Of a stretch of DNA of 64,000 nt, positions 33,386 through 44,500 are shown one piece after another. Every line of letters begins with the position of its first letter. Position 1 is the stretch's first letter. Both the position numbers and the translations under genes were made by a program. The notes beneath the pieces were generated by a model, which saw only the letters and a program-made list of their open reading frames with translations, had not been told where the DNA came from and did not search any database. The DNA is from Siphonodentalium dalli (taxonomy: Eukaryota > Mollusca > Scaphopoda > Gadilida > Siphonodentaliidae): NCBI GenBank assembly GCA_032622095.1, contig CP136066.1, positions 58,248,609 to 58,312,608 of the forward strand, in the 5' to 3' direction.

Positions 33386-33542
33386 ATTGAAATAAAACAT
33401 GAGTTTTGTGAAAGTAGTTATATATTATGTTTTCCCCGATAACTTACCTTATCGGATCCCAAAACAAAAAACTAATGTCCCTCCCGCCCCTACACTGGGA
33501 AAAAAAACCTATTATAAACAAGTAATCTTTTTTGAGGGGCCT

Positions 33543-34320
33543 TATAGCCAAATTTATGAAAATGTGGTATGTGAATAATAAAAAACATACTTAAGCATGA
33601 AGTAAGTTTGATTTTTTATCAATCTTAATGTATATTTCCAGTGTTGATCAAGTAATACTTTCCCCACAGCACGGGTTGGCATTTTATGTCACTTTGGTCG
33701 AGTTAGTTCAATATTTCTGCAGCTGGATAAAAAATATCGAAATAAAATAAAAAATAAACATTTCCCTACCTACCTACCCTATTAAATGTTTTCGCACCGT
33801 TACCGGAAACATACAATCTTTTTTTTATGGCCTAATCGCCAATCACTATTGAGTATTGACATTGTAGAGTATTCCTGGTCCAAAACAGCTTGGGATATTG
33901 GTTGGTTTGATGTTTGGGAAAGGCTGCACTCCATATGGCACGTGTCTGTTCAACCCAATCTAAGACATTCTTGTATTGAGTAATTTTAAGCAAGATAACC
34001 CCCGCCCACGATTCTGGGCTTTAATGTGTTAGTTACAGAAGGGTAACGTATACAAATTTTTATACCCCAAGTTGTTTTCGACAGAGAAGACTTGGTCTAG
34101 AGACATTACTTAGTCATTAAATTAATATTTGACGAAAATAATCACAATTTCTTATATACCGGTATTCAGCTTGCACATGCTTTGATTTTTGTAAATTTAA
34201 CCAGTGGAAACTGCTTTAATCGGTGGGCCTGAAGCCAAGTTGAGGCATCCACACTCCAGGTCATAAATTGATTTGATTGAATATGACAGCGCACGACACT
34301 CGATTTTGCAAATACATGTA
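33543..34320. other. Gene-free stretch
   Basis: Nothing recognised. Short frames here (60-65 codons) have no motif. Confidence 0.4.
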
Positions 34321-35896
34321 TACCCTGCTGGACAAAACAAGTGTCCACTTAACCATGGTGCGGTTAGCATTGCCACCGCGGCCGAAATGCAACAACACTG
34401 CGGCTCCACCGGATAATTACAGTTGGGCCGCAGTGTACTTGCCATTCGGCCATGGTGTAGTTGCTGCAGTGTACGTTCATTAAACTGAAAAAGGATGATT
34501 ACAAACCAGAAATCTAACCACGGTGTACATGCCAATCGGCCGCGTTGTAGTTGCCTTTCGGCCATGGTGTACTTGCCGTTCGGCCAAGTGTACCTGCCTT
34601 TGGTCAGGTCTGGCAAATGTGAGAATACAGCTACAATAGCTGTATATAGCTAACCTAGCTGTATTCAGCTATATATTATACTCTCAAACCGGCTGTTTTT
34701 CGATAATAAACTAGAAGCGCTAATTTGCGCATCAAAATTAGGCTACCATATTCTCCGGTCACCCTCAACCAAATCAAAATCGTCGCTTGTGTTCTGACAA
34801 ACTGTTGCCTTTTGTCAACACGGCAATTCTGATTTTGTGTGAAAACTTACTACGGTGGTCGATGTCAGTAAATATTCTGGGGACTATTTTCTGCAAATGC
34901 ATTCATTAACTAACTTATAAAATAAAGATCAAATTCATCCCAAACACTCGTTTACTTCTTCCCGATGCTAAACCGGTAGGGGGCGTTAGAATGGTGTACC
35001 TATATCAAGCATTTAGAATTACATACCACTAGCGGTTTGTGAGCGATACTGGTAACTATTCATAACTGTATATACAGATATTGTGCGGCATATTGCAAAT
35101 GTATGGCACAACATAGGGACAACTGAAATGAAAATGCGACTTATATAATTTCTGAAGTATTTCAAACATGAAGTCCTGGTCGTTAGCGAGTCAGAACTAT
35201 TCAATCTGTTTTGGCGGGAAAATATATAATGTGTGAAAACTTACTAAACATAACATTGGTATTTGTATTTTCGCAATTCGACATACAAGTATGCGTTTCC
35301 GTATTTTTGGAGAGAATCAGCTCAAGCAGTGAGTGGAACTCGCTCGGTTAAACTCTGGCTAGAGATGTTCCCCTTTTTACCTGTTTTAACGCACCAACCA
35401 AACTGCGTTTTAGCAGCATCATATTGATACTTCCGGGAATGATTAAGATGTTCCATCTTCGGTGATAAATATTGTATTTAATGTATTTTTCAAGGTATTC
35501 CGCATTGCATAAGAGAGTTATTAACCGTTATGACCGACATCGACCGCCGTAGTAAGTTTTCACACATAATCACCATCGCCGTGCCGACAAAAGGCAACAC
35601 TTTGTCAGAACACAAGCGACGATTTTGATTTGGTTGAGGGTGGCCGGAGAATAGGGTAGCCTAATTTTGATGCGCAAATTAGCGCTTCTAGTTTATTATC
35701 GAAAAACAGCCGGTTTGAGAGTATAATATATAGCTGAATACAGCCAGGTTAGCTGAATACAGCTATTGTAGCTGTATTCTCACATTTGCCAGACCTGTTG
35801 GTCGCGGTGCTCAACCGCAGTTACAAACGCTGACACCGCGGCCGAACAGCAAATACACCGCGGTGCCAATGGACACTTGTTTTGTCGAGCGGGGTA
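34321..35896. mobile_element. Outer TIR element, 27-bp ends, interrupted by an inner element
   Basis: TACCCTGCTGGACAAAACAA and GTGTCCA (34321-34347) are inverted at 35870-35896 with 25 of 27 matches. The interior holds a GC-rich imperfect repeat of the type GGCCATGGTGTACTTGCC (34350-34600), continued in inverse sense at 35803-35870. The inner element at 34605-35797 with its TTGGT duplication splits it. No coding capacity. Confidence 0.75.
34605..35797. mobile_element. TIR element CAGGTCTGGC with ~270-bp arms and TTGGT duplication
   Basis: The left arm begins CAGGTCTGGCAAATGTGAGA (34605) and the right arm ends with its exact inverse (35797). The arms match for about 270 bp (34605-34880 and 35527-35797) through TATTATACTCTCAAACCGGC and GCGACGATTTTGATTTGGTT. 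TTGGT is present directly on both sides (34600-34604, 35798-35802). A 5-bp duplication with CAGG ends does not fit a superfamily I can name with confidence. The ~645-bp centre has no long frame. Confidence 0.88.
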
Positions 35897-35897
35897 T

Positions 35898-36460
35898 GGA
35901 ATTAAATATCTTCACACTATGTACGATAGTTGCCATTGCATTGGAATGCGAATATTTTATTAGTTTTATGGTCATTCGATTGATTGAATGACAGCGGTGG
36001 ACAGAAAGTACATGTAAATATTTTTTGCAAATATCGTGGAATTAAATATCCTGACACTATGTAACGTATGTTCATTGCATCGGAAAGCGAAGTTTTTCAC
36101 CAAAATTGGTTGTCATTCGAATTTCGATTGAATTTGAAAACTGATTGACACTGACTGCGCTCGACAAACTTTCAAAAGTAAACAAAAACAAATACATTGT
36201 AGTGTGGAATTAAATATCTTCGTACTATAATAGTTACCATTGGCACTGCATCGGAATGCGAAGCTTTTGTGTCCGTCATGGTCATTCGATTGAATGAATG
36301 ACATTGACAGCCGATGAATTTCATGAAACTTTCAAATCAAAGTAAACAAAGCAATCAATGCTATTTTGTGCAAATAGCGTGTAATTAAATATCTTCGCAA
36401 TTTGACAATTTGTACGATAGTTACCATTGCATTGGAATGCGAAGCTTTTGTGGATAAACT
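35898..36460 (+). repeat. Four degenerate tandem copies of a 140-175 bp unit
   Basis: GAATTAAATATCTTC with GATAGTTNCCATTGCATTGG and AATGCGAAG recurs at 35898, 36038, 36206 and 36380. It begins directly at the outer TIR element's right end. Confidence 0.75.
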
Positions 36461-38080
36461 GTGTTATGAGATCCATAATGAATGATAAGTTTTGTTGAGA
36501 GATAATTTCAACAAAATTCGCCAAAGATTTTTTTCGCTTCGGCCTCGCTTTCAATTCACCTTCTGATTGGATTAGCGTAGGTGTGTTGTGAATGTGTACT
36601 CTTGAAAACACGTACCGGTACGCATTGTTTCATATTTATTATATCATATCAAATGACTCCAATGTGTATAACTATAAGATTGTTTTCTTCGGAATTCTTA
36701 GCCGAAAATTCAGTATATCGCAATCCCAACTTATTTTTATAAAAAAAATATAATATGTCTACTAAAGAAGGTAGATCGTTCTCAATTTCTCAAGTTTGTG
36801 ATAGCTTTCGGTATATAGATCATATGGATTATGCGTGATGCCTAGCTATTTTATAATTGATATGAATTACTTTGTCATTTTGTATATAATTATGGCAAGC
36901 GAAAAACTTATTTATGACCGTCCTATCATCATGTCAGTTATTAATTGGAATTAAATTGATCAATACAGGTGAAATTTGGAATTATGCTACATATATATGG
37001 CATCAAATCAAACGACAAGCTCTAAAAGCAATTAAGAAACATGCAATGTGAACATATTGAAACTTTGAATGATAAACATAATGTAACTTTAAAAAGTCAA
37101 ATTTCATATATAAGATGCATGTGTTAATAAGTGTTATATATGTACTAACCTTTTGGACGTTGAGAATCTCTGAAAGTATGAAGTAGAACTCAACACTGAA
37201 CTATATATTAGATTTAATTCTATGTCCACCATTTCTCATATATATATATTACATTGTTGTTGTTGGATTATTGTCACCCCATAATCACGGAAGTGTCCAA
37301 TGAGCTCGAATTATCCGCCCATGGTGGGGCTTCGGGGCGTAAACTTAACATCCATGTCCTATTCGCTGGGTGTGATATAATTAAAGTCGGAAGATGAGAA
37401 GGATTAACGAGCGCGGCCAATTTAAGCAGATATTACAAAGATAAGCTTATCTCACCTGGCAATGTGTTAAAAACAATTACCACCACATTTTTGACAATTA
37501 ACAATTAATTCCTTTGTATAAATTTGGTGAATCAAACAGATTGATGTGCTATGCTTTGATATCTAAGACATGAATTCACTTGTGACTGGCGAGATGTGCA
37601 ATATTTACAAACGTTCCACACTAATATTGTTATTTCCATCAATATTCTACCAATTGGTTCAAAAATCAAACAATAATATCAATTGAAAATATCTGTCAGA
37701 AATATTTGGCATGAAGTTTCCAATTGTTGATAAAGTTGAGGTGAGCTAGACACCCACAATTTTTGAATTTGAAAGATTTAAAAACAGTTATTTCATAATT
37801 ATTCAACTGTGTGACATGCATGCGGTTTCTAACCGTTGGGGTGAGACTATTAGAGGGATGATAACTTAATGTCGATATGTACACGCATATAAATAGGCAT
37901 ACCAGTGAAAATGTCAATATAAATAACTGGGATAAATTTGTAAGCTGAATAATTTCCAATTATTTATTATTATTATTTTTTTTTAATCGGAAATTATTGT
38001 ATACCAAGTAACGCTCTTTATTGTTCTATGATTAGAAACATCGTACCGAATTAACTATACATGTATATTATATAACAATC
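36461..38080. other. Gene-free AT-rich stretch
   Basis: Nothing recognised beyond general AT richness. Confidence 0.4.
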
Positions 38081-38084
38081 CAGA

Positions 38085-38172
38085 AAGCGACAGAGAAAGA
38101 GAGGGAGAGAGACAGACACACACACACAGGGAGTGGGAGAGAGAGAGAGAGCGCGGGGGTGGGGGGGGGGGT
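38085..38172 (+). repeat. GA/CA/G-rich microsatellite
   Basis: Mixed runs of GAGAGA, ACACAC and poly-G (GGGGGTGGGGGGGGGGG) follow one another. Confidence 0.85.
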
Positions 38173-38469
38173 AAGACAGTCACCACCTCGGGCTTTTAAC
38201 CACCATATATGATCGGATTATCTGTATACAGTTAAAGTGATGACTATATATAAGTTTAGTCTAAATCAGTCACAGTTTTCGAGCATACCGCGGGCACCAC
38301 CCCATTACACTTCCGCACCACAAAACATTTAATCGACGCCATAATATATGTTTCCCCACTGGAAATCAGCTGACAAACTTGCCCAGATACACGAATGCGG
38401 ATATCTTCACTGTGCGCGGATCACGAATCCACGCCTGCTGAGATTAGAACCAGCTTCGCCAGCACCTAT

Positions 38470-39075
38470 ATAATTATGGACATAAACAGTGCCACTTAAA
38501 AATTCCCTTCGCCACCTTAATATGGAAGGCGAAATTTTCGAAGTCCAGCGTCGTGGCGAAAGTCCAGCACTATCTCAGAAAAAGTGAAAACAATCACCTT
38601 TGACCCAAAATTTGGGTAGGAGAGTACCGGTACGAATTAAATCACAACAAAGAATTTAACTTGAGGCAAAAAAATAAGTGGTTGAATCTCCACCGAATTT
38701 CGATCCAGACCGAAATTCGCCCAGATTGAAATTCAGATTGAAATTCAAACCTATAGATCGAGTAATTTCTCGAAGCTGAGCGTTAGTTTGCCGGATTCTC
38801 TTATGGAAAGTATAAAAAATACCAAGTTTCAGCTCGATCTAGCCATAAACAGTGCCACTTCCATTCGGCACATTAATATTGAAGGCGAAATTTTCTAAGT
38901 CCAGCATGCACTGTCTCAGAAAAAGTGAAAGAATCATGCACTTTTGACCCAAAATTCGAGCAGGGGAGCATGAATTGGAACACAACAATAAACTTGAGGC
39001 AACAAAAACGGGGTTGAACTTTACGCGAATCTCCACCGAATTTCGAACTTCGATCCAACTTCACTCGAATCTCCA
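38470..39075 (+). repeat. Two direct copies of a ~235-bp block
   Basis: CATAAACAGTGCCACTT, GGCGAAATTTTC, GTCTCAGAAAAAGTGAAA, TTTGACCCAAAATT, AACTTGAGGCAA and CTCCACCGAATTTCGA recur in order at about 38478-38705 and 38845-39075. The last motif is repeated once more at 39067-39085. Confidence 0.75.
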
Positions 39076-39495
39076 CCGAATTTCGAAGTTCGATCCAACT
39101 TCACAAACCCAAATAATTCTCATAATGTAATTATTATATTTTCACGTATATGTTAGAGCTAGAATAAAATATTGTTTATACCAAATAATTTCCGATTCAG
39201 GCCAAGAATTGATTGACACTGATCGCTATAGTTTGTAATTTAAAGTTCCACATTCACTAGAATTAACAAAAAGATGATGAATGTTTAGTTATTTTCTTTT
39301 GAAATTGGAAGTCAGAAACTTTATCGATGAACAAATATCACCAGTAAATAGCCATTAAAGTACCACGTGTATCAATCATTGTTCCCAGATGTGAAGGGTT
39401 GCAAATAATATTTTTTTTAATGAGAATTTGAGATATATAACATAGTTTGAGTTTGGGGTGGAAAAAAGGAAGAAAATCGTCTGAGATAGTGGCGA

Positions 39496-41440
39496 AATAT
39501 TTGCCATCATGTTGGTACTGGGTTGCCTGCGCCGACCGATACCGACTGACTGCTGGTAAACTTCACGGCATGCCGACTCGACACCGCGCGGCACCGGCCT
39601 GAATAGGCTACCTCACCTTATTACATTTTATAAAATGAATAAGTATAAACTTGTTATGACTTTTGAATGATTTTATGACAGAATATTTCAAATCGCGTTG
39701 TATTGTGGTGATTTAATCGGAAATAATACGAGGTGGATTTTTTTTGTTTGATTGCCGGCTTTTTGCCTATACATATGGCCGGTATCGACCACCTGCACGA
39801 ACCCTTTGCCATCATGTTGGTACTGCATGGGTTTCCTGTGCCGGACGGTACCGACTGACTGCCGGCAACCATCGCGGCATGCCGACTCGGCACCGGCACC
39901 GGCCTGAATAGGCTACCATCACCGTATTACATTCTATAAACTGAACAAGTATAAACTTTCCATGACTTTTGAATTATATAATATCAGAACGTGTCAAATA
40001 ACCTTGTATTGTGAATTTGTGATGATTTAATCGGAAATAATACGAGGTGGATTTTTGTTGCCTACATATGGCCGGTACCGACTACCTGCACGAAATATTT
40101 GCCATCATGTTGGTACTGGTTTGCCTGTGCCGGACGGTACCGACTGACTGTCGGCAACCATCGCGGCATGCCGACTCGGCACCGGCACCGGCCTGAATAG
40201 GCTGCCATCACCGAATTACATTCTATAAACTGAACAAGCATAAACTTTTCATGACTTTTGAATTATATAATATCAGAACGTGTCAAATAACCTTGTATTG
40301 TGAATTTGTGATGATTTAATCGGAAATAATACGAGGTGGATTTTGCGTCGGATTGCCGGCTTGTTGCCTACATATGGCCGGTACCGACTACCTGCACGAA
40401 ATATTTGCCATCATGTTGGTACTGGTTTGCCTGTGCCGGACGGTACCGACTGACTGTCGGCAACCATCGCGGCATGCCGACTCGGCACCGGCACCGGCCT
40501 GAATAGGTTGCCATCACCGAATTACATTCTATAAACTGAACAAGCATAAACTTTTCATAACTTTTGAATTATATAATATCAGAACGTGTCAAATAACCTT
40601 GTATTGTGAATTTGTGATGATTTAATTGGAAATAATACGAGGTGGATTTTGCGTCGGATTGCCGGCTTGTTGCCTACATATGGCCGGTACCGACTACCTG
40701 CACGAAATATTTGCCATCATGTTGGTACTGGTTTGCCTGTACCGGCCGGTGCCGACTGACTGTCGGCAACCATCGCGGCATGCCGACTCGGCACCGGCAC
40801 CGGCCTGAATAGGCTGCCATCACCGAATTACATTCTATAAACTGAACAAGCATAAACTTTTCATAACTTTTGAATTATATAATATCAGAACGTGTCAAAT
40901 AACCTTGTATTGTGAATTTGTGATGATTTAATCGGAAATAATACGAGGTGGATTTTGCGTCGGATTGCCGACTTGTTGCCTGCATATGGCCGGTACCGTC
41001 TACCTGCACGGAATATTTGCCATCATGTTGGTACTGGGTCGCCTGTACCGGCCGGTGTCGGTAGACTGTCGGCAACCATCGCGGCATGCCGACTCGGCAC
41101 CGGCACCGGCCTGAATAGGCTGCCATCACCGAATTACATTCTATAAACTGAACAAGCATAAACTTTTCATGACTTTTGAATTATATAATATCAGAACGTG
41201 TCAAATAACCTTGTATTGTGAATTTGTGATGATTTAATCGGAAATAATACGAGGTGGATTTTGCGTCGGATTGCCGGCTTGTTGCCTACATATGGCCGGT
41301 ACCGTCTACCTGCACGGAATATTTGCCATCATGTTGGTACTGGGTCGCCTGTACCGGCCGGTGCCGGTAGACTGTTGGCATGCCGGTGCCAGCACTGCCG
41401 GTATGAACCAGAATGTGGCCGGTACCGGCCGGCACCGGCA
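39496..41440 (+). repeat. 306-bp satellite, about six and a half copies
   Basis: The landmark ACGAGGTGGATTTTG recurs at 39730, 40044, 40333, 40639, 40945 and 41251; the last three steps are exactly 306 bp. Each unit has an AT-rich half and a GC-rich half (TGCCGACTCGGCACCGGCAC, GGCCGGTACCG). Copies at the left are more diverged. The period is divisible by 3, so several frames stay open without coding. The array abuts the right inverted end of the 38-kb insert. Confidence 0.95.
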
Positions 41441-41453
41441 TGTTTACTGGGTA

Positions 41454-41571
41454 GGTTTTATCAGCTTGTCAAATAGTTTACACCAAATGCTTACTGAGAA
41501 AATTTCATGTTTGCGCAAGGATGACATTAAACTATACATTGCTTTTAACCCTTTGTTGTTAACATCTCGCG
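41454..41571 (-). pseudogene. LINE middle fragment between two insertions
   Basis: The minus strand reads KGLKAMYSLMSSLRKHEIFS and then CKLFDKLIKP, which is the part of the RT protein between the YLGI region at 47.2 kb and the IVLYGCEIW region at 3.2 kb. It is bounded by the TA/CCCAGTAAAC junction at 41451-41453 and by CGCG plus the foldback element at 41568-41572. Confidence 0.85.
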
Positions 41572-44500
41572 ACCTGATTTCCATTCTGTCCTAAGTGACA
41601 TGCTGGTACGAAACGTCCGTATGGGTATCGTTGGAATCGGCATCAAATTCCGCGTCTAACGGTACCGGCCTCTAAGCGGTATCTGTTGTTTTCGCGGCGA
41701 TATTAGCTATTCTTTTCTGTCCGTTCTGCATAAAAACACTATTTCTTAGAACCATTATGTCCTATAACTAAAAAATACTTATAAAGCCAGTTATATCCTG
41801 TCTTTTAAAAACAAAGATGAATTCTATCTTGAGTTTCAGATACAACAGATAATTATTCAGATCGATGTTGTTCTATGTGAAGTTCGGCTTTACGAACTGT
41901 CACTTACTACAGGATGGAACTGAAATATTTTGCTGAATTCTCTCACATCGAACAGGTTGCAACTCAAGTTGCGATCGAACCTGATCGAACAGAGAAAAAT
42001 TTTCCCGCGAAAAGAAACACACGTAGTCGAGGAGATATTGGTCGACCTCTGCACCCCAGGACTCAACTTCACCCCACTAATTTTCTTTCTTAATGTCTCC
42101 TCTAATTGTTTTCGGTTGTTAACAAGAACAAAAAGTGGCCACAGAGACTCCAGACAAGATGGCGTCCATCATGGCGTCCATTTTTTTTATATGCACCAGG
42201 TCTCTTTGATCGCCGTTATCGTAAAGATTATATCAAATGCGGTCTTGTTTTCTGCTCGATTCGTTATGCCAATACATAACCCTTACAAATTAGCCAAAAG
42301 TCCGACACCATAATCTAATATGGCGGCCAAGATGGCCGCCGAAATGTGAAAATATGCTATTTTTCTGACATTTCACCACTTTTTGTTTGTCTCTATGGGA
42401 ATATATTGGCATCTTGGCGTGAATTTATACATTTATCGTATAGAAGAATCATTGATGAACACAATGGGATCATAATATATATTAGTTGTGGGATATTTTT
42501 GTCCGATATCCCGTTTTCCCAAATGCCGATATAATAGGTCAAAGCCGAATCGACGCTAATAACGCGATGTAATGTTTCGAATCAATGAAAGTTATTACTA
42601 TCATAACAACACCCATGCATATATATGTGCAGGAGATAATCGAGCTATGATTCCTCTTATACCTGAGTTGAGGAATATTCACCCAAAATGGCCACCAGAA
42701 TTAGAAAAATTGCCGAAAATCGCTGATTTTAACATCAGTGAGCGTTATTGTCACGACAACTCCACACCTGCTTATTATTGTGAATTGGGAACACTTAGAC
42801 GAAGAACTGTCATTGTACCATATCCAAATAAAAGTTTCCAAAATGGCGCCACAATGGGACCGAAATGCCCTCACATCATTGGATACTATTGTCGAGACAA
42901 CTCCACCCATGCTTACAGTTGAGTTGGAAATACTGAGGTACAAGAAAAAAATTCCAAATCTAACATGGCGGCCAAAATGGCCACCGAAATTTTAAAACAG
43001 GCCTACATTCCTTAATTTCCTATACTTTCTTACGATGGGCGTTAATGTTTCGCGATTTCTACCCCCCATTACATGTTGAAATGGAATATTGATATGAATT
43101 ATTCATTTGAGTTTGGCAATTGATACTCACAGTCAAGATGGCGGCTAAATTGGCGGCCAGAAATTGAAAAGAAATGGATATTTTCACATACTAATTTCAA
43201 CTTTTTGTCATAATATCGATATGTGTGGACGAAACTGTACATAAACAATCTATTTGTTTAACTTAATACGTATCAAAATGCATAAAATGGCTCGTATCTT
43301 TCTGGAAAGTCGAAAACCCACCATTAATATCGCGATGTGGCATTTCGAAATCCATTCTCCACTTAGCACCGATAATGGCCGTAACCGTAGGTACGCCGAA
43401 CAGTAATATTAGAACAATTACCTGATAACAGACTCTGATTTGCCACATCACGTCCATAATTATCTGGACCAGCTTCCATTTCTTTGTCTGGTAAATCTGG
43501 GTCGCTCACACCGACAAAGTATTCAACACCTCCTGGGAGAAGGGTCCCTCTAATCATAACGTTTCAAACAATTCATTCTCATGTGTCTAGCTTACGCTTT
43601 TAAATATGCTAAATATGGGATTTGTGCGTCATCTTGAACTAGAAAGGCATATGGTCGATGAGTATACAAGCTTGCATAATGTCATCTCTATGTATGTGTC
43701 TCATACCCCATGTGGATAACGACACGTTCACCTGGCGAACCAATTAGCTAGTCACATCTCAATAGATGGTTCGTCAACTCACAAACTTAGCGAACGCATT
43801 GGCATATGTGGACAACTTCGGCATTGTTTCGAAGGTTTCTAGCTGTCTCATTCCCTTGGATAGATGTATATCTGCTAAGGAGAAGACCATAATGTACCGA
43901 CTACCTACATTTCTTGACCATGATCCTAAGGAAACTGTGTCATGTCCCGCAGTCGTCTCGTCGAATAGCTCCCAGCAGAGAAGAACAATACTCGCGGTGT
44001 TAGTTTGTGGACATACGCCATGATAGTGGGAATGAAATAAATTGGCCATTGTAAAATGGTCGGAATGGTGATGTTGCCAAGAAATCACTTGGTGTACCCA
44101 ACGTATGTTGAACTGAATGCAAGATCTCATCAACGTAACATTCCTCTTGATGTTCTTCGCGTTGAACATTTCACCCTTGTGTTGATGGCATTTGTACTTT
44201 CTTGAACCATACCGACCACCACCCAGTGTGTGTATGACATATCAACCAACTATGAAAGGCATCGTCTTTAAGACTACACCCCAGTCTGGGTGGGGCTTAT
44301 ATAGTAGTAGCCAGTGGTACACGCCTGGTCCAGTTGATTGTGAACGGCTTCCAAACGGATGGGAACAGTCTTAGCATACAAGGAAAGCAAAGCCACACAT
44401 GAGATCATGTCTGAATCTAAAACATACCCAAAGAAGGGCGGTGCAGTCATGGTCCAATTTCATTTCCACTATCATGACACATGCCCACAAACTAGCAGTA

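Larger units (their letters stand above)
31980..33542. mobile_element. 1.56-kb element with inverted ends AGGCCCCTCAAAAA
   Basis: The left arm (AGGCCCCTCAAAAATGATTA, CTTGTTTATCATAGG, then CGCCCGCCCCT) is inverted at the right (33468-33542: AGTAATCTTTTTTGAGGGGCCT). Between the arms lie an unrecognised 95-codon frame (32052-32339), an internal inverted repeat, a double-hairpin element and a short Cys-rich reading frame with AATAAA. A DNA transposon remnant is the simplest reading; the superfamily is undetermined. Confidence 0.6.
3219..41451. mobile_element. 38.2-kb insert in a LINE, inverted ends CCCAGTAAACATGCC, TA duplication (candidate giant element)
   Basis: At 3217-3218 LINE sequence ends in TA and CCCAGTAAACATGCC begins (3219-3233). 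At 41437-41451 the inverse GGCATGTTTACTGGG ends, followed by TA (41452-41453) and GGTTTTATCAGCTTGTCAAA, which is exactly the continuation of the LINE as seen uninterrupted at 3091-3114. Inside both ends the palindrome GGCCGGTACCGGCC lies at a similar distance from the tip. A duplicated TA fits Tc1/mariner-like integration. The interior carries VNTRs, a spliced gene, an LTR element and many inverted-repeat elements. Two readings remain: one giant mobile element, or a small GC-rich element into which other sequence was later inserted. The junction facts are firm; the single-element reading is inference. Confidence 0.5.

Noticed and set aside
33449-33500. Minus-strand block with acceptor TTTTCCCAG and donor AAG|GTAAGT
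   Set aside because: It lies within the inverted arm of the 1.56-kb element and encodes only about 15 residues without a neighbour exon.
34197-34616. 139-codon minus-strand frame
   Set aside because: It covers the GC-rich GGCCATGGTGTACTTGCC repeat and a TIR end; no motif.
1-36460. Tandem arrays considered as CRISPR
   Set aside because: Units are contiguous tandem repeats without unique spacers, and the window is eukaryotic.
40626-41594. Frames of 60-127 codons on both strands in the 39.5-41.5 kb region
   Set aside because: They repeat with the 306-bp satellite (period divisible by three) and cross its end; no motif or splice support.
41890-43557. Frames of 60-127 codons within the foldback arms
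   Set aside because: The corresponding positions of the opposite arm do not keep the frame.
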